A stretch of 64,000 nucleotides of DNA from an uncultured Tidjanibacter sp. (GTDB lineage: Bacteria; Bacteroidota; Bacteroidia; Bacteroidales; Rikenellaceae), in NCBI GenBank assembly GCA_947852905.1, contig CANTVF010000001.1, forward strand, positions 124,001 through 188,000. Direction: 5' to 3'. This document shows, one piece after another, positions 54,913 to 63,098 of this stretch (the first letter of the stretch is position 1; every line of letters begins with the position of its first letter). The notes under the pieces were generated by a model that saw only the letters and a list, made by a program, of their open reading frames with translations, made no database searches and was not told where the DNA came from. The translations under genes and the position numbers were made by a program.

Positions 54913-57348
54913 ATGATGCGAAACGGCCGTTTGATAGCAAAATACGTTCAGGCGATTTTATTCGTCCTTTTGCCGTATGTGGCGGCCTACGCTCAGGAAG
55001 ACGATTACGACTGGCCTTATTATGATGAGACGGAGGCCGATTTTAAGGATATAGTTTCGGATACCACGCTGTTTTATCGGCCGGCGGGCAATGACGTTTC
55101 GGTTTTCAAAACGCTGTCGCGGTACGGATTTTCATTTACTTCATATCGTGCCAGAGGCATGGACGACCGTTATTCGGGTTTCTCGCTTTCGGGACTCGAC
55201 ATATCCGCAGGGCTTTCGGAATATCCGGATTATACGTTGTATACGTTCCTTTCGGCCTTGGCGCCGGAAGACGAGGATACTTATGTCACAGGGACGCCCG
55301 GCGGCGCTATACGTCTCTTCGATACACGTGCCTCTTCGGCTTCGCCCGGAACGTATGTGACCTATACCTATTCCCGCAAACGTTACCGCACCGGGGCGAA
55401 GGCTCGCAGTTCCGGTTATATCGGCAGCGGTTGGTATTATCACGTGGCCGCCCGCGGACGTTGGGGAAACGATGCCCATATCGGCGGCGTGTTTTCGGAC
55501 GAGGAGGCGTTCTCGGCTGCTTTGGAAAAGATATTCGACGGAGGCGTTTCGTTGTCGGGATTCGCCGCGATATATAATTATGCCCGCGGTTTGCGGGGAT
55601 GGAGCGAACAGGAGGTGTTCGAACTTACCGGCGACAACATGTATAATCCTTACTGGGGTGTGCAGCAGGGGCGTAGGCGTAATTCCCGTGTCAGACTGGA
55701 TGCCGGCCCTGTGTTCGTTATGCGTTGCGACATACCTTCCGACGCGGCATATTATTCCGTCGCTGCCGGCTACCGTACCTCCGAACGCAGTCGTAGCTCG
55801 CTGGCATGGTTCGATGCGCCTAATCCGGCTCCGGATTATTACATGAATCTGCCGGGACACCGCAGCGAGCCTCATGTGGCTGACGCTCTGGAGGACGCGT
55901 GGCGTTCGGGCGATCCGGCTTTTACGCAAGTAGACTGGGGTAGGCTTTACGAGTCCAATCTGTTCGCCGGAGGGTTACGGTCGTTTTATCTTCTGGCCGA
56001 CCATGTAGAAAAGCTGCACGATTTTCAGGCGGCATTCATGGTGCGCAGCCGGGCCGAAGATGGTTTCGTGTACGATTACGGAATCCGTTTCCGTATGGAG
56101 CGCAGTCGTATGTTCCGTCGCGCGGCGGATATGCTCGGCGGCCGTTATATCCTCAATCGCGATCCGTATACAGGAACGGAATGCGACATGAATGAGCCGG
56201 GGCGTATAGTGACCGTCGAAGATACGTTCGATTACGATTATGTCATGGCACGGTACGATGTGTCGGCATACGGTCGTGTCGAATACCGATGCGGACGGTG
56301 GAGCGCGGGAGTCGACGGCAGCGTTGGCGGGGTATGGGTCGACAGGTACGGCATGTATGACAGGGAGCGCTGTTTCGGCGGCGATTCGTTCGGTCGTTCA
56401 GGGACGGTGGCTCTGCCGAGGTACGACGTGTCGCTTTACGGCAGATACGGTTTTTCGGCATCGCATTATCTGTCGCTGAATGCATTTTCGGGAGCTTGGC
56501 CGCCTTATTACGGCGATTTCTTTTATTCGCCTTATTATTCCAATGCGCATGCAGCGGCGGAGGCTGTGCGGATGAGCGGTGTCGAGTTGGATTATACCGT
56601 CCGGCCGTTCGGATTCCTGAAACTGGAATTGTCTGCATATCTGGTGCATTCGTCGGCCGATACGGAGATTTTGCAGTATTACGACGATCTTTACGATGTC
56701 TACAGCGTTGCGTCGATTACTGGAATAGGAAAGCGAAACTGGGGTGTGGAGGCCGGCGTCAAATGCGACATAGGCGACCGGGTGGATATACTTGCGGCTG
56801 TAGGTATAGGCAGTTACGTTTATAGCGGCGATGCGTCGGCCGACATATACGAGGAGGCTACGGGCAATCCGCTGGTTACGAACGAATGCGTATATCTCGA
56901 CGGATTCGTGCATACGCAGTCGCCGCAGACCTCTGTCGCCGTTTCGGTGCGTTATTTTTCTCCGGGCGGTTTCGATGCGGAGGCGGAATGGTTGTTTGCC
57001 GACAGGCGTTACGTCTCTCTGAACCCGCTGAGGCGCACGGAGAGGATTGCCGGCGCCATGTCTTCGCCGGAGATGCGCGCGGAATGTATACGACAGGAGC
57101 GGCTTCCTGCGGCATCGGTGCTGAATATAGGGGTTTCCAAAGGTTTCGACCTGTGGGGCATGCGCGTTTTCGTGAACTTGTCGGTCAATAATCTGCTCGG
57201 CCGCAGAGATATAGTTTACGGGGGATACGAACAGACGCGGCTGGCCGAGGCCGGATCTGGCGGTGCGTCGGGTTATTCGCCTTTTCCTTCGCGTTACAGT
57301 TATTATTATCCGAGGACGGTGTTGCTGTCCGTAACTCTGGGTTTCTGA
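54913..57348 (+). CDS. TonB-dependent-receptor-like outer-membrane protein
   Basis: An outer-membrane protein of about 811 residues with a signal peptide (MMRNGRLIAKYVQAILFVLL, cleavage near AYA|QED). A plug-like region is visible (SFTSYRARGMDDRYSGFSLS, then GTPGGAIRLFDTRASS), followed by a long Tyr-rich beta-barrel ending TVLLSVTLGF. It lacks the N-terminal carboxypeptidase-like domain and any obvious TonB box, so it is shorter than typical Bacteroidetes receptors. The next gene overlaps the stop by 1 nt (TGATG). The start is the ATG at 54913 or 54916; the TTG at 54898 is less likely. Substrate unknown. Confidence 0.72.
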   Translation: MMRNGRLIAKYVQAILFVLLPYVAAYAQEDDYDWPYYDETEADFKDIVSDTTLFYRPAGNDVSVFKTLSRYGFSFTSYRARGMDDRYSGFSLSGLDISAGLSEYPDYTLYTFLSALAPEDEDTYVTGTPGGAIRLFDTRASSASPGTYVTYTYSRKRYRTGAKARSSGYIGSGWYYHVAARGRWGNDAHIGGVFSDEEAFSAALEKIFDGGVSLSGFAAIYNYARGLRGWSEQEVFELTGDNMYNPYWGVQQGRRRNSRVRLDAGPVFVMRCDIPSDAAYYSVAAGYRTSERSRSSLAWFDAPNPAPDYYMNLPGHRSEPHVADALEDAWRSGDPAFTQVDWGRLYESNLFAGGLRSFYLLADHVEKLHDFQAAFMVRSRAEDGFVYDYGIRFRMERSRMFRRAADMLGGRYILNRDPYTGTECDMNEPGRIVTVEDTFDYDYVMARYDVSAYGRVEYRCGRWSAGVDGSVGGVWVDRYGMYDRERCFGGDSFGRSGTVALPRYDVSLYGRYGFSASHYLSLNAFSGAWPPYYGDFFYSPYYSNAHAAAEAVRMSGVELDYTVRPFGFLKLELSAYLVHSSADTEILQYYDDLYDVYSVASITGIGKRNWGVEAGVKCDIGDRVDILAAVGIGSYVYSGDASADIYEEATGNPLVTNECVYLDGFVHTQSPQTSVAVSVRYFSPGGFDAEAEWLFADRRYVSLNPLRRTERIAGAMSSPEMRAECIRQERLPAASVLNIGVSKGFDLWGMRVFVNLSVNNLLGRRDIVYGGYEQTRLAEAGSGGASGYSPFPSRYSYYYPRTVLLSVTLGF

Positions 57349-58148
57349 TGAGGACGTTGAATCTGATAATATTGCCTTTGGTGGCGTTTGTGGCGGTAGC
57401 ATGCGGTTACGGTAGTTTCGGAGCCATGGGCAAGGAAGACTTTCCCGCGGACGGAACGTTGCCGAATGCCGATCTTGCCGTGTTGAGGGAACATTACTAT
57501 GGAACGCCCAAAGTATTGACCGACGACCTCGTATTCGAAGGTTATGTCGTGTCGGACGACCGCGATGGAAATTTTTTCCGGAGTTTCGTGATAGACGACG
57601 GTACGGCAGCGCTGGAGATACGTGCCGGGCTGTACGATTTGTATACGCTTTATCCGCGCGGCAGACGTGTGGTAGTGCATGCCCGCGGTGCGGCTCTTGG
57701 AATGTATAACGGCGTCATGCAGCTCGGCGCATGCGTGAACGATTATGCCGCCTATCGGGTCGAGGAGTTCGGAACATGTGTGTTGCTCGACGGGCACGTC
57801 TCGCGCGATACCGTTTTCAGTACGGTAGAGCCTGTCGCCGTTTGCATGGCCGAACTCGACGAAAGCATGTGCGGTCGTCTCGTGCGTATGGGACCGTTGG
57901 CGGCAGTCGGCGACGAGGATGCGATATGGGGTGCCGGCGACGGATATTCGTCTTACGGGAAGGTGGATTTTGCCGGACGCGGTAACGATTCGATAGCTGT
58001 GGTTACGAGCATTTACGCCTCCTTTGCCGATGAGAAGGTGTGTCGCGACAGCGTGATGATAACGGGAATATTGATGTACGGCAACTTCGGAGGGAAGGAA
58101 CGTTTTGCCGTGAAATTGAGGGATACGGACGATGTGGAGATGTTTTAG
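57348..58148 (+). CDS. DUF5689-type lipoprotein, first copy
   Basis: A 266-residue lipoprotein: signal peptide with lipobox VAVAC (Cys19), then a domain (FEGYVVSDDRDGNFFRSFVI, DDGTAALEIRAG) typical of DUF5689, an OB-like fold. It lies between a TonB-receptor-like gene and a second DUF5689 protein, overlapping both (1 nt and 17 nt). It probably sits on the outer membrane and works with the receptor; the ligand is unknown. Confidence 0.78.
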   Translation: MRTLNLIILPLVAFVAVACGYGSFGAMGKEDFPADGTLPNADLAVLREHYYGTPKVLTDDLVFEGYVVSDDRDGNFFRSFVIDDGTAALEIRAGLYDLYTLYPRGRRVVVHARGAALGMYNGVMQLGACVNDYAAYRVEEFGTCVLLDGHVSRDTVFSTVEPVAVCMAELDESMCGRLVRMGPLAAVGDEDAIWGAGDGYSSYGKVDFAGRGNDSIAVVTSIYASFADEKVCRDSVMITGILMYGNFGGKERFAVKLRDTDDVEMF

Positions 58149-58944
58149 AGTGTTTGCCGCGACTTGTGCCGTGGCTTTGTCGACCGGATGTTCATATCCG
58201 GAAAATGCGGATGACTGGCGGGATGAGAACGACGGTGGCGGTACGGAGAGTCCTGTTTCGATAGCTTTTGTCAAGTCTTGTTATAAGGGGTATCCTTATA
58301 CGTTTACGGAAGATTACCATATACGCGGTATTGTGGTCAGCACGGATCGTTCCGGAAATTATTATAAGACGCTCGCCGTGGCCGACGATTCTGGCGCCAT
58401 AGAGATCAAGGTGGATTGCGAGAGGCTGTTCGAGTATTACTATATCGGTACGCCTGTGGAGATATATTGCAACGGGTTGACAGTCGGCGGAATCGGCGGA
58501 ACGGTACAGCTCGGTGCGCCTCCTTCGGGAGGTTATGAAACCGGGTACATAGATTTTGCGGACATGGCGTTGAAAATCAGGATAACCGGCGAACAGACGG
58601 AAGTAGTGCCTGTTAAGGTTTGTGTGGCCGATATTGACGACAGTCTTCTAGGTAGTCTCGTCGCCGTAGAGTCGGTGCAATTCACGGAGTTTTCCGGCGA
58701 GGCATGGTGTGACGAGGATCAGGACGATCCTACGGGATTCCGAGATACTGTCCGCACGATCGTTTCCGCTCTCGGCGATGAGATCGGCGTATATACTTCG
58801 CGCCGTGCGGAATTCGCCTCGTGGGCGTTGCCCTCAGGCAGCGGCTCTATCGAGGGAATATTGTCGGTTTATGACGGCAGGTATGTTCTGCGGGTCGTCC
58901 GTCCCGACCGTTTGTACGATGATATGTCGTCTCCGCGTTTCTGA
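58132..58944 (+). CDS. DUF5689-type lipoprotein, second copy
   Basis: A 270-residue lipoprotein with lipobox LSTGC (Cys20). Its domain IRGIVVSTDRSGNYYKTLAV followed by ADDSGAIEIKVD parallels the first copy (VSDDRDGNFFRSF...DDGTAALEIR). A C-terminal part (about 170-270) ends VVRPDRLYDDMSSPRF, resembling the second half of longer DUF5689 proteins. The 17-nt overlap with the upstream gene implies translational coupling. Function unknown. Confidence 0.78.
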   Translation: MWRCFRVFAATCAVALSTGCSYPENADDWRDENDGGGTESPVSIAFVKSCYKGYPYTFTEDYHIRGIVVSTDRSGNYYKTLAVADDSGAIEIKVDCERLFEYYYIGTPVEIYCNGLTVGGIGGTVQLGAPPSGGYETGYIDFADMALKIRITGEQTEVVPVKVCVADIDDSLLGSLVAVESVQFTEFSGEAWCDEDQDDPTGFRDTVRTIVSALGDEIGVYTSRRAEFASWALPSGSGSIEGILSVYDGRYVLRVVRPDRLYDDMSSPRF

Positions 58945-59049
58945 CTGCGGGGGTGTCGTGGAAAATATTCCGGAGCGGATAGACTTAGACGAATCCTGTC
59001 CATAAGGTTTTGTGGACGGTGGTGCGTCGTACTTCGGAGCAGTGTGGTG

Positions 59050-59388
59050 TTATTGTCGTAGGAGATTGGCTTTAGCTTGCGGATTGTGCCTGAATACGGC
59101 GTCTGCGGTGGGACAGTCGTCCAGACGGTCACAGTCGCCGCATGTGTCGTAACCCTTTTCGGATACGCATCTGCGTATGGGGCAATGATGAGTGCAATAT
59201 GCGAATTTGGCTCCTTCCGTGCGGCATCCGGTACAGTTTATGGTCTCCGGCGTGATTTCCAGGGCATCGTTCATTTCGCTCCACTTGCGGGCGGTTTCTT
59301 CCCTCAGCGTGTCGTCGTTGGCGAGGGTGGCTTTACGTGCGTCGCAACTTTCGCAGTCCAGTCCGCAGCATGCGATCAATAGTTTCAT
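59050..59388 (-). CDS. DUF3795 Cys-rich protein
   Basis: A 112-residue soluble protein with the DUF3795 cysteine pattern: CCGLDCESCDAR at the N-terminus, CTGCRTEG, YCTHHCPIRRC and CGDCDRLDDC. The cysteines probably bind metal or an iron-sulphur cluster. Function unknown. It lies 19 nt downstream of obgE. Confidence 0.85.
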   Translation of the reverse strand: MKLLIACCGLDCESCDARKATLANDDTLREETARKWSEMNDALEITPETINCTGCRTEGAKFAYCTHHCPIRRCVSEKGYDTCGDCDRLDDCPTADAVFRHNPQAKANLLRQ

Positions 59389-59406
59389 GATGTTTTCCGT
59401 GTGGAA

Positions 59407-60408
59407 TTAACGTGCCTCGCGTTGAAGATATTCCCAAAGGGTTTCTTTCAGTAACTGGATGTTGTATCCGCTTACGGAAGATATGAAAGTGGTGCGTATG
59501 TTTTCCGGCAGGGCGGTTTTAAGTTTCTCCAGTTCGTCCGTAGAGACAGTGTCGCATTTCGTTACGGCGAGCAGTCGTTCCTTGTCGAGAAGTTCCGGAT
59601 TGTATAGAGTCAGTTCGTTGAGCAGAATTTCGTATTCTGCGCGTATATCCTCGCTTGTGGCCGGAATCATGAACAGAAGTATGGAGTTGCGTTCTATATG
59701 GCGCAGGAATCTTGTGCCGAGTCCCTTGCCTTCATGGGCACCTTCGATAATTCCCGGTATGTCGGCCATGACGAACGAGTGGCCGTCGTGTACTTCTACG
59801 ATTCCGAGATTGGGTTCCAGTGTGGTGAACGCATAGTCGGCTATCTTGGGTTTTGCGGCCGACACCACGGACAACAGCGTAGATTTTCCGGCATTGGGAA
59901 ATCCAACCAACCCGACGTCGGCCAGCACCTTCAGTTCGAGAATGAACGAACCTTCGATGCGCGGGCCTCCCGGCTGGGCGTAACGCGGCGCCTGATTGGT
60001 CGCCGATTTGAAATTCCAGTTGCCGAGACCTCCGCGCCCGCCTTGCAGCAGGACGAGTTCCTGTCCGTTTTCGGTGACTTCGCCTACGATTTCACCCGTA
60101 TCGGCATTGCGGGCTACGGTGCCGAGGGGTACCGGAATGACGGCGTCTTCACCGCTTTTGCCCGTACTTCGTGCTCCGGATCCGGATTCCCCGTCTTTAG
60201 CGAATACGTGTCTCTGGTATTTCAGATGTATCAGGGTCCAATATTGGCTGTCGCCTCGCAGTATGACGCTTCCTCCGCGGCCTCCGTTGCCGCCGTCGGG
60301 ACCTCCGAACGCCACGTATTTTTCGCGGCGGAAATGGGCAGACCCGTTGCCTCCTGCACCGGAACGGGCGAATATCTTTACGTAATCTACGAAGTTGGAA
60401 GAAGCCAT
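59407..60408 (-). CDS. obgE: GTPase Obg
   Basis: A 333-residue GTPase for 50S ribosome maturation and stress control. It has a Gly-rich N-terminal Obg domain ([20 protein letters not shown]), then the G domain with G1 GFPNAGKST near residue 168 and G3 [16 protein letters not shown]. It lacks the extended acidic C-terminus of E. coli ObgE. Divergent from era, with its own near-consensus promoter. Confidence 0.96.
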   Translation of the reverse strand: MASSNFVDYVKIFARSGAGGNGSAHFRREKYVAFGGPDGGNGGRGGSVILRGDSQYWTLIHLKYQRHVFAKDGESGSGARSTGKSGEDAVIPVPLGTVARNADTGEIVGEVTENGQELVLLQGGRGGLGNWNFKSATNQAPRYAQPGGPRIEGSFILELKVLADVGLVGFPNAGKSTLLSVVSAAKPKIADYAFTTLEPNLGIVEVHDGHSFVMADIPGIIEGAHEGKGLGTRFLRHIERNSILLFMIPATSEDIRAEYEILLNELTLYNPELLDKERLLAVTKCDTVSTDELEKLKTALPENIRTTFISSVSGYNIQLLKETLWEYLQREAR

Positions 60409-60466
60409 ACGCGTGTTTTATGCATTCGTTATCGTGCGTCGCGGACATTCGCTGCGCATCATTGTA

Positions 60467-60498
60467 CAAAGGTACGAACTATAAAGCATTCGGGCAAA
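60467..60498 (-). promoter_or_regulatory. promoter of obgE
   Basis: The minus strand reads TTTG (complement of 60495-60498), 20 nt, then TACCTTTG (complement of 60467-60474). This is the best match to the Bacteroidetes promoter in the window. Leader about 50 nt. Confidence 0.7.
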
Positions 60499-60562
60499 CC
60501 GGATATTCATGTATACTGTGCGGAGAGGATTGGTGGCGGGTAGCGTTTTGTCCATTTATTCT

Positions 60563-60570
60563 TACCTTTG
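60563..60570 (+). promoter_or_regulatory. -7 box of era
   Basis: TACCTTTG is an exact TAnnTTTG box 29 nt before the era ATG at 60600. The -33 element is unclear. Confidence 0.45.
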
Positions 60571-60599
60571 CATCGGAATACGCACTAAAGATTCGCAAT

Positions 60600-61484
60600 A
60601 TGCATAGATCGGGATTCGTAAATATAATAGGCAATCCCAACGTGGGCAAGTCTACGTTGATGAACGCATTGGTGGGCGAGCGACTGTCCATCATAACCTC
60701 CAAGGCGCAGACTACGCGCCACAGAATAATGGGTATAGTGAACGGCGACGATTTCCAGATCGTCTATTCCGATACGCCCGGCATACTGAAACCCAACTAC
60801 AGGTTGCAGGAGTCCATGATGCGTTTCGTCACCGGTGCGCTTCGGGATGCCGACGTAATACTTTACGTTACCGATACCGTAGAACACGGCGACGAGGCTT
60901 CGGAGGCCGTGATAGGCGAGATAGCCGCGTGCGGGACTCCCGTAATCGTCGTCATCAACAAGATCGACCTTACCACTGCGGAAAAACTCGACAGTCTGGT
61001 GGATCTGTGGCGCGGACGTTTTCCGGATGCTGCCATAGTGCCTGTTTCGGCGTTGAACAACTTCAATATAGGCGGGCTGTTCGATACCATATTGGAGAAA
61101 CTGCCCGAAGGAGAACCTTTCTATCCGAAAGATACGCTTACGGACAAGACGATGCGTTTCTTCGCATCGGAGATCATACGTGAAAAGATTTTTCTGAATT
61201 ATCAGAAGGAGATTCCTTACAGCGTCGAGATAGCGATAGACGAGTATAAGGAGGAGCCTACGATAGACCGCATTTCGGCGACTATATATGTGGTGCGCGA
61301 TTCGCAGAAGGGGATAATAATAGGACATCGCGGCGAGATGTTGAAGAAGGTGGGAACGGCTGCGAGACTTGAACTCGAAAAGTTCATAGGCAAGAAAGTG
61401 TTCCTGCAACTTCATGTGAAAGTCAACGAGAACTGGCGCGATTCCGACAGGCAGTTGAAACGTTTCGGATATATGCCCGAATGA
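60600..61484 (+). CDS. era: GTPase Era
   Basis: A 294-residue GTPase acting on 16S rRNA/30S assembly. G1 GNPNVGKST is near residues 11-19, G3 DTPGIL, G4 NKID and a C-terminal KH domain (GIIIGHRGEMLKKVGTAAR). The start at 60600 gives MHRSGFVNIIGNPNVG as in homologues. The 60 residues encoded from 60420 lie upstream of the promoter and are rejected. Confidence 0.96.
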   Translation: MHRSGFVNIIGNPNVGKSTLMNALVGERLSIITSKAQTTRHRIMGIVNGDDFQIVYSDTPGILKPNYRLQESMMRFVTGALRDADVILYVTDTVEHGDEASEAVIGEIAACGTPVIVVINKIDLTTAEKLDSLVDLWRGRFPDAAIVPVSALNNFNIGGLFDTILEKLPEGEPFYPKDTLTDKTMRFFASEIIREKIFLNYQKEIPYSVEIAIDEYKEEPTIDRISATIYVVRDSQKGIIIGHRGEMLKKVGTAARLELEKFIGKKVFLQLHVKVNENWRDSDRQLKRFGYMPE

Positions 61485-61502
61485 GATTCCGGGAGTTATA
61501 GG

Positions 61503-61529
61503 CCGCGCCTTTTAAGGCGCGGTTTTTTT
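61503..61529 (+). terminator. terminator of era
   Basis: A 9-bp GC-rich stem (61503-61511 with 61514-61522) followed by seven T, 18 nt after the stop. Confidence 0.9.
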
Positions 61530-61550
61530 ATGGATTGTACGGAGACCGCA

Positions 61551-62861
61551 TCAGCGTCTGTTTTCTATCAGGCGTACCGGATCGAGATTGTGTGTGGCTA
61601 TCAGCAGGAGTATGCCGCGGACGGCTATGAATACCACGAACGACAGCCATATGGCGTTGTTGCCCAGAAGACCTACGGTAGCATAGTATAGTCCGAAATA
61701 GATAGCTATGGCTATGAACATTGTGTTCCGCAGGATTTTGGTTTGTGTGGCTCCGAGCATTATGCCGTCGATCAGGAACGGCAGACATCCTACCAATGGT
61801 ATTGCTATCACCCAACCTATATAATGGCCGGCTGTCGCTATGATTTCGGGCGATGAGCTGAACAGCGACAATATGCCTTTCCACCCGGAAAGATATACCG
61901 CGACGTACAATAGCGCCATGCCGAGACTCCATGCGAACAGTTTCCGCGTGGCTTCGCGCAGCGCTTTGGGATTGCTTGCGCCGATATACCTGCCGGACAG
62001 CGATTCGGCAGCGTAGGCGAATCCGTCGGACATGTAAGAGAACAGTGTGAACAGTTGCATCAGCAGTCCGTTGGTCGCCAGTATTGTGTCGCCGAAACGC
62101 GACGAAGAGGCCGTGAAGAAGGTGTATGCGGCGACCAGACACAGCGTCCGCAGGAATATGTCCTTGTTGATGTGGAAAAAACGGGTCATGGGTTTCAGGC
62201 GTATGCTGCCTTTTATGTCCACATATCGTGACAGTCGTCCGTAGTATACGCCCCAGAATATCCATGATACGATAAGTCCCGTATATTGGGCTACTACTGT
62301 ACCCCAAGCGACTCCCGCTATTCCCATATCCAGTTTGAATACGAACAGGGCGCTGAATACGACGTTGACTATGTTGGATATTATGGAGACCGTCATCGGG
62401 GTTTTGGAGTTCTGCATTCCGATGAACCAACCGTGTATGGCGAACAGCGATATGGAGGCGGGTGCAGCCCATATGCGCGCGAAGAAATAATCGGCCGCCA
62501 TTTTTTGCGCCGTCTCGCTACCGTTCATCATGCCGAGCGATATATTGCCGATAGGTCTCTGGAATATTACCAGCAGCGAAGAGAGTGCCAGTGCCACCAG
62601 TGCCGATCGTACGAGTATGGCGGTGCATTCCTTCAGGTCGCGTGCGCCGTAAGCCTGTGCCGTGATGCCGCTGGTACCCATGCGCAGAAAACCGCACGTC
62701 CAGTATATCATGTTGAATATCGTCGTGCCTATGGTTATCGCGCCTATGGCGGATGCTCCGCCGTAGTGTCCGGCGATGGCCATGTCCACCATGCCGAGCA
62801 GCGGAATCGTTATGTTCGATATGATATTTGGTATGGCGAGTCTGAGTATGCGACGGTTCAT
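61551..62861 (-). CDS. MATE family efflux transporter (DinF-like)
   Basis: A 436-residue, 12-helix multidrug/toxic-compound exporter. The MATE start is MNRRILRLAIPNIISNITIP, with GMVDMAIAGHYGGASAIGAI in helix 2 and the symmetric second half (DTILATNGLLMQLFTLFSYM). Ion-coupled export through the inner membrane is expected; the substrate is unknown. The ATG at 62861 is preferred to 62927, which would put 22 polar residues first and lie upstream of or within the promoter. Confidence 0.9.
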   Translation of the reverse strand: MNRRILRLAIPNIISNITIPLLGMVDMAIAGHYGGASAIGAITIGTTIFNMIYWTCGFLRMGTSGITAQAYGARDLKECTAILVRSALVALALSSLLVIFQRPIGNISLGMMNGSETAQKMAADYFFARIWAAPASISLFAIHGWFIGMQNSKTPMTVSIISNIVNVVFSALFVFKLDMGIAGVAWGTVVAQYTGLIVSWIFWGVYYGRLSRYVDIKGSIRLKPMTRFFHINKDIFLRTLCLVAAYTFFTASSSRFGDTILATNGLLMQLFTLFSYMSDGFAYAAESLSGRYIGASNPKALREATRKLFAWSLGMALLYVAVYLSGWKGILSLFSSSPEIIATAGHYIGWVIAIPLVGCLPFLIDGIMLGATQTKILRNTMFIAIAIYFGLYYATVGLLGNNAIWLSFVVFIAVRGILLLIATHNLDPVRLIENRR

Positions 62862-62924
62862 GATCTTGCTGCTGTGTAGGTTCGAGGTCTGTCGGCCGCA
62901 GACCGTTCTGTCGTGTTGCGGAAG

Positions 62925-62932
62925 CAAAAGTA
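62925..62932 (-). promoter_or_regulatory. -7 box of the MATE gene
   Basis: The complement reads TACTTTTG, an exact TAnnTTTG box. Leader about 55 nt; weak -33. Confidence 0.4.
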
Positions 62933-63007
62933 ATAAATACGCAGCGATAACCGGCAGCGTGGTAGCGCTTAATTATGATAGTCGATAATATTTGACTTGT
63001 CGGAATG

Positions 63008-63038
63008 TTGATCTACCGTATATTATTGTTTATATTTG
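63008..63038 (+). promoter_or_regulatory. promoter of the YD-repeat lipoprotein gene
   Basis: TTG at 63008-63010, 20 nt, then TATATTTG at 63031-63038. A second exact box, TAGATTTG, lies at 63064-63071. Confidence 0.5.
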
Positions 63039-63098
63039 TTATTACATAGACGTAATGTACGTGTAGATTTGTGTAACCTGAACTTTTAAATTTGCGTG

